This document shows, in pieces, positions 10,290 through 19,884 of a stretch of 64,000 bases of DNA. The stretch's first letter is position 1; each line of letters begins with the position of its first letter. The DNA comes from Paraniabella defluvii (GTDB lineage Bacteria > Bacteroidota > Bacteroidia > Chitinophagales > Chitinophagaceae), in assembly GCA_019316985.1 (NCBI GenBank), contig CP079215.1, positions 5,084,001 through 5,148,000 of the forward strand. The letters are read 5' to 3'. A program made the position numbers and the translations under genes. Under the pieces are notes generated by a model. It saw only the letters and a program-made list of their open reading frames with translations, searched no databases and was not told the DNA's origin.

Positions 10290-12175
10290 ATGAGCCTTCA
10301 AACCAAACGTAAGGGCATTTTGTTTGCAATAAACTTTGTTGCCTTATTGTTTATTTCTCATTTATCCTCCCAGGCCCAAAATAGAAAAGAAACCATTTTG
10401 CTGATGCCCGACGGTCGTGAGAAAATGGACTCAATTCTCAGTTATGCCGATAGTGTCCGTTCTGATCTATCCAAGGATGCGCTGTACCGCGAAGCTTTTC
10501 AGCTTTTAAAACAAACCAAGTACTATGAAATTGAGCCGGCTCTTTTCAATTCCTATGGTGTATACAAAAGAGACCTGTCGGAATATGCAGAATCTATAGG
10601 ATTTCATTTAAAGGCGCTCGAGCTTGCGCAACGTTTTGATAACATACATGAAGAGATCAAAGCCTGTAACAACCTGGGCGTGGTATACCGCAGGGTAGAT
10701 GATTATATGGCTGCCCTGGAGTATCTCAACAGAAGCCGGGTATTGTCTGAAAAGGCAGGAGATGATTACAGTTTATCCATAGCTTATAACAGTATCGGAA
10801 ACATCCATTCTTCAAGAGAAGATTACCGGGCAGCAATTCATTATTTTCTGATTTGCTTGCCTATTGCCGCAAAAAAGCTGATAACAAAAGGGGATAGCTA
10901 TTAACCTGCAAAATATCGGGGAGTGTTATGAAAAGCTGGGTAAACTGGATTCAGCCAAATTGTATTATAACAATGCGCTGGAATACAATGCCGGGCGTAA
11001 TGATTTAAGAGGCATTGCTATTTGCTACAATAGCCTGGGTAATATTGCCATCAGGGAAGGCAGGGTAAACGAGGGGCTGAGCCTGATGCAGAAGGCGCTA
11101 TTGCATAACCGTACTCTTAAAGATAAGTATTATGTGGCCGTAAGCTACAATAGCATAGGGAATGCCCATATGGAGCTGCATGAATTTGCAACGGCACGCC
11201 GGATGTTTGATACCAGCCTTAATTTAGCCACTTTAATAGGATCGGTTAGCGAAACCAAGAATGCCTACCAGGGACTGATGAGAGCTGCGGCTGCACAGCA
11301 AGACTGGTTTAATGCCTACAATTACGGGTTGAAATTTAAGATTCTGTCAGACAGTATCCTGGTACATAACAATCAGTCCCTGCGCGCCAAAGAGTTTGCC
11401 TATCACCAGGAAAAACTTGCTTTAAGAGAGAGGGATGATAAAAACAAAAATATTATAATGGTGGGTAGCCTGATCTTGTTTTTACTGCTATTGGTGTCGG
11501 GCATTTTATACTACCTGCGAAACCGCCTGTTGGAGAGAAACCGTTCGCTCCAGAGAGAGCTGGAGATCCGCTCGCAAATTGCTTCCGACCTGCACGACGA
11601 TATGGGATCATCCTTGAGCAGTATTCATATTTTCAGCGAACTGCTGCGTAAGAATGGCAGCAATTCGCATGACCTGTTATCTAAGATAGAAGCTAATGCC
11701 AAAGACACTCTGGAAGCACTGGACGATATTATCTGGCTGGTGAAGCCCAGCAACGACAAGTTTAGTAACCTGGGTATGCATATCAGTGAATTCTCTATAC
11801 GCTGTTTGAATCAAAGAATATTGCTTTTGAAATAGAATTTCCTGAAGCTATTTCTGAGATCCGTTGCCCATGGAAACCCGGAGAAACATCTTTCTTATTA
11901 TTAAGGAGTCCGTTAATAACCTCATCAAATATTCGGAATGTACAAAAGCTTCTATCAAGGCTTCCTGCGAAGGAGGTGATCTTTGCTTCATAGTAAAAGA
12001 TAACGGAAAGGGCTTTGATACCACCAAGCTAACCAACCGTAATGGTATTAAAAATCTGAAGGCCAGGGCAGGCCAAATCAATGCCGATATCCAGATCAAG
12101 TCTGCACCGGGACAGGGTACCGAAATTATACTGGTAGTTAAAGCCCGGGAGTTAACTGTTTTGCATGCCGTATAA
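10290..12175 (+). CDS. TPR sensor histidine kinase (HisKA_3 type)
   Basis: Membrane sensor kinase of the kind that partners LuxR/NarL-type regulators. It has a signal peptide (MSLQTKRKGILFAINFVALLFISHLSSQAQ), then about five tetratricopeptide repeats in the periplasm (for example IKACNNLGVVYRRVDDYMAA and AICYNSLGNIAIREGRVNEG). These are followed by one transmembrane helix (IIMVGSLILFLLLLVSGILYYL), a short coiled linker, the H-box SDLHDDMGSSLSSIHIFSEL with the phospho-accepting His, and a HATPase domain: ESVNNLIKYSECTKASI (N box), VKDNGKGFD (G1) and GIKNLKARAGQ. Frame breaks occur near 10870, 11800 and 11860. No response regulator is adjacent, so it looks like an orphan. Its stop codon directly abuts the stop codon of the next gene on the other strand. 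Confidence 0.85.
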
Positions 12176-12590
12176 CTACATTTCTATATAGTCGATATCG
12201 GGATTAATTCTTTTGAGGTGGGCAACAAAAGCTGTTTTGGCGCTGGGTGCTATAATAACACAATCGTGCTCATTATATTCTATCATTAGCCTGTCAACAC
12301 AAAATCCGGGGCCCGTTAAAAGATGCTGCCTTTTACGTGTAATTTTCTTTATCGTATCAATATCCAGTGAAGCTGAAAAAAGAAACCCGCTTTTAATGGT
12401 AAGTACGTTTTCATAGATCGTATAGTGAGTGGTATAGAAGATATAAAGGGTAATTAGTGCAAACCCCGCCGTTACAGCAAACAGGGCGATACTTTTTTTC
12501 CAATAAAGCAACTGCTAATAAAACAACCAAAACCGCTATAAATAGCAGTTTGATAATACGGCTGGCCTTTGTTTTATATACAATCATCAT
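12176..12590 (-). CDS. Small membrane protein with PH-like (bPH) domain
   Basis: About 138 residues when two frames are joined. The start MMIVYKTKASRII (ATG at 12590) is followed by two hydrophobic helices (LLFIAVLVVLLAVALL and SIALFAVTAGFALITLYIFY), then a beta-rich domain with TIYENVLTIKSGFLFSASLDIDTIKKITRKR. This fits the bacterial PH domain (DUF304-like) pattern found in small Bacteroidota membrane proteins. The frame break lies at the A6/T6 run near 12497-12502. No catalytic residues are expected and the function is unknown. Tail to tail with the histidine kinase, with no gap. Confidence 0.6.
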
Positions 12591-12823
12591 GGTTCACAGA
12601 GATACTTACTTCTAAGTTACATCAAAGTACAGGTAATATCAAATTGCACAGGTACCTGACATTTTTTCTGCCACTGAAGACCTTTACATTTTCTCTGCAT
12701 GCTTTGCTGTAAAAAACATCAAAAATCCGAAAATGTGATGCACCCAATTGCACCTGCCCCGAAACCGCATCAGCAACAGGAAGCGGCTTTATCTGTAAAA
12801 ATGAATAAAGATCATTTTGAACT

Positions 12824-13664
12824 TTAAAAATCATTCAGGATAGATCTTACATTAGCCGTGTAGTGTCCGCCGAATAAAACGGCATGTACCAATAGCGGGT
12901 ATAGTTGTGCGTAAGGGAGCCGTTCCGGCCATTCCTTTCCAACGGATAGGCGTCGTTGTAGCCTGTGTAAAGTCAACCGGAAATCCGCCAAAGAGTTTTG
13001 TCATAGCTATATCCATTTCGCGATGCCCGTAGTATACAGCCGGGTCGAAAATAGCAAATCCATGTGCTGAGGCGGAGATGTAATTTCCACTCCAGAGATC
13101 GCCGTGAAGCAGCGAGGGGGCTCATCCGGGAAAATGTTTTTAATAGCCGAACAGAATGTTTCTGCACGGGTGCCGTCCTTAAACGAGAGCTGGCCCGAGT
13201 CGGCCAGTTTTTTTATCAGGGGCAAAATGCGGCAGTGAGCATAAAAATCAGGCCAATTGCCGGTCAATGTATTAACCTGGTGCAGGGTGCCAATGTAGTT
13301 GTTTTCTTCGAAGCCAAAGCATGGCTGGCTGTGCCGGTGCAGCTGGGCAACACCCTGCCCGAACCGGTAACCGGATGCTTGGGCGGGATAGGTGTTATGC
13401 AGCCACTCCAGGAGTAAAACTGATACTCACCCTCTGAGCCTGTTTGCAGAACCAGTGGAACTTTTAGCCGGGTATGTGCTCTTAATATATTTAAGCCTTT
13501 GGCCTCCTTCACCAGCATATCGGCATTGGCCGTTTTATTTATTTTCAGGAAAAACTGTTGTGTTGCCGTGGTAATGCAGAAAGCCTTATTAATATCGCCG
13601 CCGTGCACAGGGGTAACGCTTTGGGAGCGATCTGCAACTTCTCAAAAATACGGGGCGATATCAT
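12824..13664 (-). CDS. Fructosamine kinase family protein
   Basis: Cytosolic kinase-fold enzyme of the fructosamine-3-kinase family (FN3K), which phosphorylates Amadori sugars on glycated amines or proteins for deglycation. Rejoined frames begin MISPRIFEKLQIAP (ATG 13664), then VHGGDINKAFCI (nucleotide-loop region). Further on are the catalytic loop LLHGDLWSGNYI, with the Asp of HGDLW, and the metal-binding FDPAVYYGHREMDIAMTKLFGGFP. The true end is probably FGGHYTANVRSILNDF with TAA at 12824. Breaks occur near 13635, 13400, 13260, 13110 and between 12900 and 12980, so this is one of the worst-damaged loci. The family assignment rests on the intact HGDLWSGN and DPAVYYGHRE blocks. Isolated gene, divergent from the kinase operon. 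Confidence 0.85.
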
Positions 13665-13839
13665 CTGTTGCGTGTTTACCGGAACAGGAGTGCTGTTTAC
13701 CGGTTTTTGTATTTTTTTATGAAAATATGACTGGTCTTCTTTTATTTTTAAAGGTTACCATCTATAACAATATGTATTAAAAATAGCGGAATGAAAGCAA
13801 AATTGATGATATATTTATAATCGGATTAAGGTACAGAGC

Positions 13840-15362
13840 ATGGAGAATACAAGTATCAACGGATATGTGCTGAAATATAAGCTGGGCGATGGAGGCATGG
13901 CAGAGGTGTGGTATGCCGAAAATTCGCTGCAGAAGCCCGCTGCAATTAAAATATTGCTGAAAAAATTTTGCGATGAATCGGACCTGGTCACCCGCTTTCA
14001 GAATGAAGCCCGGTTGATGGTGCAACTTAACCACCCGCATATCAGGAATATACAGGATTATGGAATGATTGACGACCGGCCCTGTATGATTATGGAATAC
14101 CTGGAAGGTAAAGATCTGGCGGCCCGGATGAAAATCGGTGAACAGTTCAGCGGCGATCAGTTGACAGCGTGGTGGAATGACCTGGTAGATGCGCTGCAAT
14201 ACACGCATCGCAAACATATTATACACCGGGATATAAAACCGGCCAATATATTTGTTACCGACACGGGCAAAGTAAAGCTGCTCGATTTTGGCGTAGCCAA
14301 GATAAAAGACAATATTACTGTTACGCAGACAGGCTCAAGGATGGGTACGTTAATGTATATGAGCCCCGAACAGGTATATGATGTTAAGAACCTGACGCAT
14401 AAAACGGATAATTATTCGCTGGCAGTAACTTTTTATCATTTGGTTACAGGTAAAGCGCCTTACGACAGTACAAAGATCTCCGACTTTGAAATACAGGAAA
14501 GCATTGTACGCAAGGATATCGATACTACTATTTTGCCCCAGCCCTGGCGGAATCTCTTACCCGACTACTTTAATAAGAATGCAGAACTGCGCAGGGAATT
14601 GCATCCTATTCAATCCGGGACCTTTGAAGACAGCGGTGCAACCATGTATTTAAACCCTGCCGAACCTGTAAAGCAAAGTCCTAAGCCGCTGCCCGCTTCA
14701 CAAACCCCTGTATACCACCAGCCCAAACAAAAACGCAGCCCGTTTTATGTACTGTTTCCTGTTGCAGTGGTTTTGGGCCTGATAGCCTTTGCCTTAAATA
14801 AAGACAAGGTAACAGGTTTCTTTAAAAAGATACAGCACCCACGGTACGGCAGGCCGAAACCAGGCCCAAGCCTAAATCTAAAAAAGTTGAAGAACAGCTA
14901 AAAGATACCCCGGTTGTTTGCCGGATACCATTGTTTCCAATGGCGATGATGGGAGTATGGACCAGGTTATTGTAACCGCGGACCCCGTACAAATTGAGGA
15001 AAACATAAAAAAATTTATAACAGACTATTACCGTAGCAGAAGTAATTGCAGCAGCCTTTCTGCTTACTTTAACGATGTAGTAAAACAATACTATAAAAAA
15101 GCAACGTATCCATTAGCGATATAAAAAAGAATGCGAAGGATATCACGGTAAATGGCAATATACGGAGGCTGATATCGATAATAACTCTTACGTGTTTACG
15201 CACAACCAGAACGGTAAAACTTATGTTGATTTCAGTATGCTTTACAAGATACGACAGGCAGAAACCGATGATTGGATTCCTTATAGTATCGATGTTTCAA
15301 TGGTCATAGATGAGAATAACAAAATTGAAAGGATTGTAGAAAGGCGTATTGAAAAATTGTAA
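13840..15362 (+). CDS. Transmembrane Ser/Thr protein kinase with extracytoplasmic domain
   Basis: Hanks-type (PknB-like) kinase and first gene of the kinase/phosphatase/cell-wall operon. The kinase domain (residues about 8-250) has the Gly loop LGDGGMAEVW, the ATP-binding Lys in AAIKILLKK, a canonical catalytic loop HRDIKPANIF, DFGVAK, and the activation segment GTLMYMSPEQVYD. A Pro-rich linker (VKQSPKPLPASQTPVYHQPK) leads to a single membrane helix (FYVLFPVAVVLGLIAFAL). Then comes an extracytoplasmic domain of about 180 residues, recovered by joining frames near 14830, 14920, 15110 and 15135. Visible pieces include QIEENIKKFITDYYR, GKWQYTEADIDNNSYVFTH and the end IDENNKIERIVERRIEKL at 15362. 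This domain is not PASTA; I see a possible NTF2-like pattern but would not assign it. Topology (kinase inside, sensor outside) matches a cell-envelope sensor kinase. Confidence 0.88.
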
Positions 15363-15412
15363 AGTGCGCTTTGAATGTCAAATAATAAGCATCAAAATAT
15401 TAACTCACAGTT

Positions 15413-16354
15413 ATGCTGAATAAAATTAAAAATGGTTACTGCCCGACGAGGAGGAGGAAGAAAAAGATTAACGAACCAGGTACTGGTAGACCAGGTGGTG
15501 GCTTCTTTTAAGGAAACTATCGAAAGAGAGTCGTTTAATAAAAGAATGATGTATGATTGCAGCTATCTTATTTTAATGCGACCGGAAGATTACCATCATG
15601 CAGAACTGAGACTTGCCGGGATTACTGAAGGTATCCTCGACGAGTTTTACAGTTACATTAATGAGAAGAAACTTCAGTATCCCCGTTACGACCCTATTGG
15701 CAGCTTCTGGGATTTTCAGTACTGTCCGGCTGAAAAAGGAATCGATAACAGCGATATTGAACCCGGGTCGGTACAGGTAATCAGTGCACCCACTTCCGAG
15801 AAATCCTGGATGGAGCTGTCGAGCGAGCAGATTAAGGTTTCGGTAAGCAGTAAACATTCCAAGTATTCCAAATACGATCTGAATCCTAATACATTTGCCA
15901 ATATCGATATTTTATCCAAAGGGCATTTCAGGGTGAAGTTTAATAAAGAGCTGTTTGCTTCCGAACCTAATACTACAGGTGGCGCCGCCAACAACTCTGT
16001 AACACCTAAAAAGATAAGCTGGCTACCATACAGTTTGTAATTAATAAACAACGCTACAGTTTTCCGATGCGGGAAAAGCAATTAAAGATTACCAGGGCGG
16101 TGGAAGGTCTTACCAGTACGGCAACCTTGCTTTGCATCAACGAGCCGTCGGGAAGTCTTCAGAAAGAACATGTTATGATCAAGTATGAGGAGGCTGCACG
16201 TTTGTTTTATATTGCTTTATTTGCCGATGCTTTTGTGAACGAACAAAAACTCGAGTTAAGCAGAACCGGGGAAGCGCCCGTATGGCATCCGTTAAAGAAT
16301 GACTCAACCATTGTTTGCGGCATTTTTCAGCTGGATTTTAAGGCAGAAGTGTAG
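15413..16354 (+). CDS. Unknown cytosolic protein of the kinase operon
   Basis: Not recognised. The likely start is ATG at 15413. Adding one base in each of two A5 runs gives MLNKIKKWLLPDEEEEEKRL, which continues into TNQVLVDQVVASFKETIERE. A first domain (about residues 20-110) with RMMYDCSYLILMRPEDYHHA and AGITEGILDEFYSYI is followed by a beta-rich domain (GSVQVISAPTSEKSWMELS, GHFRVKFNKELFASE). After a break near 16028 comes a third part (FVINKQRYSFPMREKQLKI, GIFQLDFKAEV). The basic amphipathic N-terminus and acidic stretch resemble the start of the FHA gene downstream (MSNWFKKKLQQLSDKL). By position it could be an adaptor like actinobacterial FhaA/FhaB, but I see no FHA signature (G-R, S-H). 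Followed by a short hairpin spacer, then the microprotein and phosphatase genes. Confidence 0.6.
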
Positions 16355-16360
16355 GAACTG

Positions 16361-16408
16361 TTCATTGTTCATGGTATATAGTTAATGGATCCGACCATGA
16401 ATAATGAT
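16361..16408. repeat. Short dispersed hairpin repeat (TTCATGG family), copy 1
   Basis: TTCATTGTTCATGGT (16361-16375) pairs with ACCATGAATAATGAT (16394-16408) at 13 of 15 positions. It is related in sequence to the hairpins at 48141-48205 and 60755-60814. Here it sits inside the operon between two genes, without a T tract. Confidence 0.5.
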
Positions 16409-16430
16409 CTATAAACCATAAAACAAACAT

Positions 16431-16499
16431 ATGATTCCCGTTTTACTGGTCGTATTTATAGTACTAGTGTTTTACCTGCAAACAAAAACAAAGAAATGA
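16431..16499 (+). CDS. 22-residue membrane microprotein
   Basis: A complete small gene with ATG at 16431 and TGA at 16497-16499. The protein starts MIPVLLVVFIVLVFYL, a single strongly hydrophobic helix, and ends with a basic QTKTKK tail, so it should insert with its C-terminus in the cytoplasm. Its last four bases (ATGA) overlap the start of the PP2C phosphatase gene, the usual sign of translational coupling. It is therefore unlikely to be a chance frame. No known family at this length. It may be a regulator or anchor for the phosphatase or the SEDS/PBP pair. A truncation by sequencing error cannot be fully excluded. Confidence 0.6.
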   Translation: MIPVLLVVFIVLVFYLQTKTKK

Positions 16500-17591
16500 G
16501 CAGAACGATCTTATCGCATGTGCAAACGGATATCGGCCGCAGGCGTGATAATAACGAAGATAACTTTGTGTGGTTGCCCGGGTTGTGGGGCAAGCCATCC
16601 ATAGCATTGGTGGGCGCTATCGATGGCGTGGGTGGTTATGACGGGGGCGAAGAGGCTTCCGCGATGGCCAAAACAACTATAGAGAATTACCTGCAGAATT
16701 TTAGTTTCGGAGCCCCGCTTCAGTTACTTAAAGAAGCTTTCATCAGTGCTAATAATGCCATTCATACAAGAAGGGCTGAAGCCAACTTGCAGCGTATGAG
16801 CTGCGTAGCTTCGATGGCTATCCTGGACGCGGATAAAGAACTGATGTATGTGGCGCATGTAGGCGACAGCCGTGGCTACGTATTCCGCAACGGCGAGTTG
16901 ATAAAGATTACAAAAGATCATTCTACCGTAGGCTTCAAGGAAGATAAAGGCTTCCTTACCGAAGAGGAAGCTATGCTGCATCCCCAGCGCAACGAGATCA
17001 GCAAGATGCTGGGAGAATATATGATTGATGCAAACGACAGTGAAGGGTATTTTGATTTTTTTGAACACAGCTTTTTACCGGGTGATCAGGTGTTGTTCTG
17101 CAGCGACGGCCTTACAGACCTGGTTAACAGGCAGGGGATCATTAACATACTATCGCAAAATGGCTCCATCAAAGTAAAGGTACAGCAGCTGATTGATGCA
17201 GCTAACGAACTGGGAGGTAAAGACAATATAACGGTAGCACTGGCAGGTTATGCAGGAAAAGCTCCCGCAAAAAAACGTACCTATAAAAATACTATTGAAG
17301 TACCGATCAGCGAGCAGGAGGATCTGTTGACAATTATGGATAAAAAGCCAGCCCGTAAAAAAAAAACAGTGGTTGTGGTTACTCCCGGTAGTATTCCTGG
17401 CGGGATTCCTGGCCAATTGGGTAGGAACCAAAAGAATCGTCAGGCCGGGAAGCGCAGACCGGGTTGATACCGTTTATGTAAAAGATACGATACCTTACTA
17501 CGACAGCCTGCTTCGCAACGATACGCTGATACAGGCTACAGATACCATTTTCAGCGACAGTGCCCGCAACCGCAATAATACAGGCTATTAA
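16496..17591 (+). CDS. PP2C-family Ser/Thr phosphatase with C-terminal membrane helix
   Basis: Metal-dependent phosphatase that should reverse the action of the operon's kinases (PstP/Stp counterpart). The catalytic domain (residues 1-255) has all PP2C motifs: RDNNEDNF, AIDGVGGYDGGEEAS, VAHVGDSRGYVF, ITKDHS, LFCSDGLTDLV and GGKDNIT. The metal-binding Asp residues are present. A basic linker (KKPARKKK) contains a run of ten A bases near 17357-17366 where the frame breaks. In the shifted frame follows one membrane helix (WLLPVVFLAGFLANWVG) and about 50 extracytoplasmic residues (SADRVDTVYVKDTIPYYDSL) ending NRNNTGY at 17591. Membrane tethering through a C-terminal helix is also the arrangement of mycobacterial PstP. 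The start overlaps the microprotein by four bases; the SEDS gene starts 5 bases later. Confidence 0.9.
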
Positions 17592-17595
17592 CAGT

Positions 17596-19884
17596 ATGCA
17601 GAAAAAAAAAGAAAATAGAATTATACTCCCGTAATACAGAGCGCCTGCTGCTGTGCGTTGTAACGCTGATCATGGCTGTAATGGCCTTCAGTTATTACAA
17701 TGATATCCGGAAAGAGCTGCAGGAGGCCAGCGAGGGGTACGCCGGTAACAACGTGATCAATCTTGCAGCGCCGCTACATAAAGAAACGCTCAGGAAAATA
17801 TTTACAAAAGGAGGATATTTTACTGATGCCCGCTATATCAATTTTATTACAGATCATGTAAAGCAAAAAGTTGACCAGCAAAAAGACTCCCCAATCTGGG
17901 TGCTTTAAATAAAGAGCCGATGCTGGTAGATGCAGCCTTTTTTATGCAAAGCGGCAGCGAATCGGGAAAGCTGAGGTTTATCAATTCCCTTGCACATTTG
18001 GGTGCTGATTCGGCTTTATATGAGCAGGAAAAAACAGCACCACAAAAATACCCTTCAGAAGTGAAGGCTGGTAGTGCCGAAACCGGTGTTTCTATTAATG
18101 GTACGATCCGGTTTGCTGCAGACGAGATTGCGGCCGGCGGGGTGCTGGTAAGGCTGACGAGGATTTATCCGGATGCATATTTTGATACCCTGCCTCCGTC
18201 GGCTTCAGCTATACCAACAGAATTTTATGCGCGTACCGATGAAGACGGTGATTATAAATTTACCCATCTCGACCCGCAGGGAAACTATAGCGTAGTGGCA
18301 ATAAAGCCTGGATTTAACTTCGGACCGGCCAAGGGAACTGCGGCAGTTGGTTCAAGCCGTAGCTACCATTTTGTAGGTAAGCCGCACCAGCTAAGGCTGC
18401 TGGATAAAGTAGAATACCGGCAGCTCAAAAATGACAAAGTGCTTACGGTTCGAACGCCCGATGAGTTTAAAAAAGAATTCATTACGTACACGGTTTTTTT
18501 CCTGCTGGGATTTTGGCTGCTGCATATTGCGCTCTATCTTAAAAATTACAGGAGCGATCAGTTCATACTGCCGCTTATTATGTTTATTTCGGGTATCGGT
18601 ATCATGGTGCTTTACGGCGTGCAGGATCCTTTACGCGATGAAGTGTATGGAACGGGAATGGCCAAATATACCAGCATCATATTATTGTTGTTTTCTGTGC
18701 TGGTATTTATTTTCAAGGACAACCCCGTTAACCGTTTCTATCATTCTAAATGGTTTGACCCGGTATATAACTGGTTGCCGTTTACCAATAAACTAAAAGA
18801 GCCCCAGAGGATTTACCTGGTTGCTGGCGTCAATTGGTTTAATGCTTTTACTGGCCGTATTCGGAACCGGTCCTGAAGGCAGTGGTGTGAAGGTGAACCT
18901 GTTCGGGTTCCAGGTAAGTGAGCTTGCCAAATATCTTATGGTGGTGTTCTTTGCCGCTTATTTTACCGTAAATGCAGGGTATTTCAGAAATATACCAGAT
19001 AATAGATGGCTTACTAAGAATAACCTGCTGATGTTTGGCCTGTTTCTGTTCCTGCTGGCGATCTATGCGGTGCTCGGCGACCTGGGGCCTGCGGTAGTAT
19101 TGTGTCTTACCTTTTTATTCTTTTACTCATTTGCTAAAAATGAGTTTTTGGAGATGATTGTGGCCGGAGCCGTGTTGGGCATAGTGTTGCTGATAGCCGG
19201 CAAATTCCTAAATACCGCGGAATATAATTATTTACCCTGGATTGCTTTACTGGCATGCGCGGGGAGCCTGGGCTATGCTGTTCTTAAAAAGAAACATGAG
19301 TCGGTATTTTTATAATGCTCATTATTTCGTCGTTTATTTTGCTGGCAGCGCTTCCATTTAAGTTTACACAACGCCTTGCAGACAGGAACGGCATGTTTGC
19401 CAATATGTGGGAGAACCAGTTGGTGGGTGGCGACCAGGTAGCGCAGGGCGTGTGGTCGCTTAATACGGGTGGCATATTGGGGCAGGGCCTTGGCAAAGGT
19501 TTTTCGAATGTAATGCCGGCACACCATACCGATATGATCCTGCAGAGTATTGGTGAAGAGCTGGGACTGATCACGCTAATTACTTTGTTCTTGGCATTCG
19601 GGCTGCTGGTATACCGTTGCATTCTTGCCGCGCGCAGAACCGGTAAGCCGTTTATGTTTTACCTGATGTCGGGCATCGCTATAGCCACCATGCTGCAGTT
19701 TATGCTTATCGCAGCCGGCACATTAGGTTTGCTTCCGTTAACCGGTATTTCAGTTCCCTTTTTAAGTAAGGGGAATGCAGGCATTATTATTACAATGACA
19801 GGTTTTCTTTTTGTGCTGATTATGTCTAACGAGAGAGGAGACGCTATTGAAATGGAGTATGTAAAAAACATTTCGATCACGTGA
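17596..19884 (+). CDS. SEDS (RodA/FtsW-type) peptidoglycan polymerase with N-terminal extracytoplasmic domain
   Basis: Membrane glycosyltransferase of the SEDS family, which polymerises lipid II with a class B PBP partner. The C-terminal half (about 18480-19884) has the polytopic core with VSELAKYLMVVFFAAY, VLGDLGPAVVL, NLFGFQ and the signature FSNVMPAHHTDMILQSIGEELG, then LLPLTGISVPFLSKGN. Unusually it is preceded by a first helix (LLLCVVTLIMAVMAFSYY) and about 250 extracytoplasmic residues. These include a beta-sandwich, carboxypeptidase-regulatory-like segment: VSINGTIRFAADEIAAGGV, then FYARTDEDGDYKFTHLDPQG and NYSVVAIKPGF. Total about 760 residues against about 400 for ordinary RodA. Frame breaks near 17605 (A9), 17890 (C4), 18850 and 19312 (T5). 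The stop overlaps the PBP start (GTGA). Confidence 0.88.

Noticed and set aside
12622..12834. 70-codon open frame on the minus strand
   Set aside because: No family resemblance or signal peptide, and it overlaps the true 3-prime end of the fructosamine kinase gene, whose shifted frame gives the expected C-terminus.
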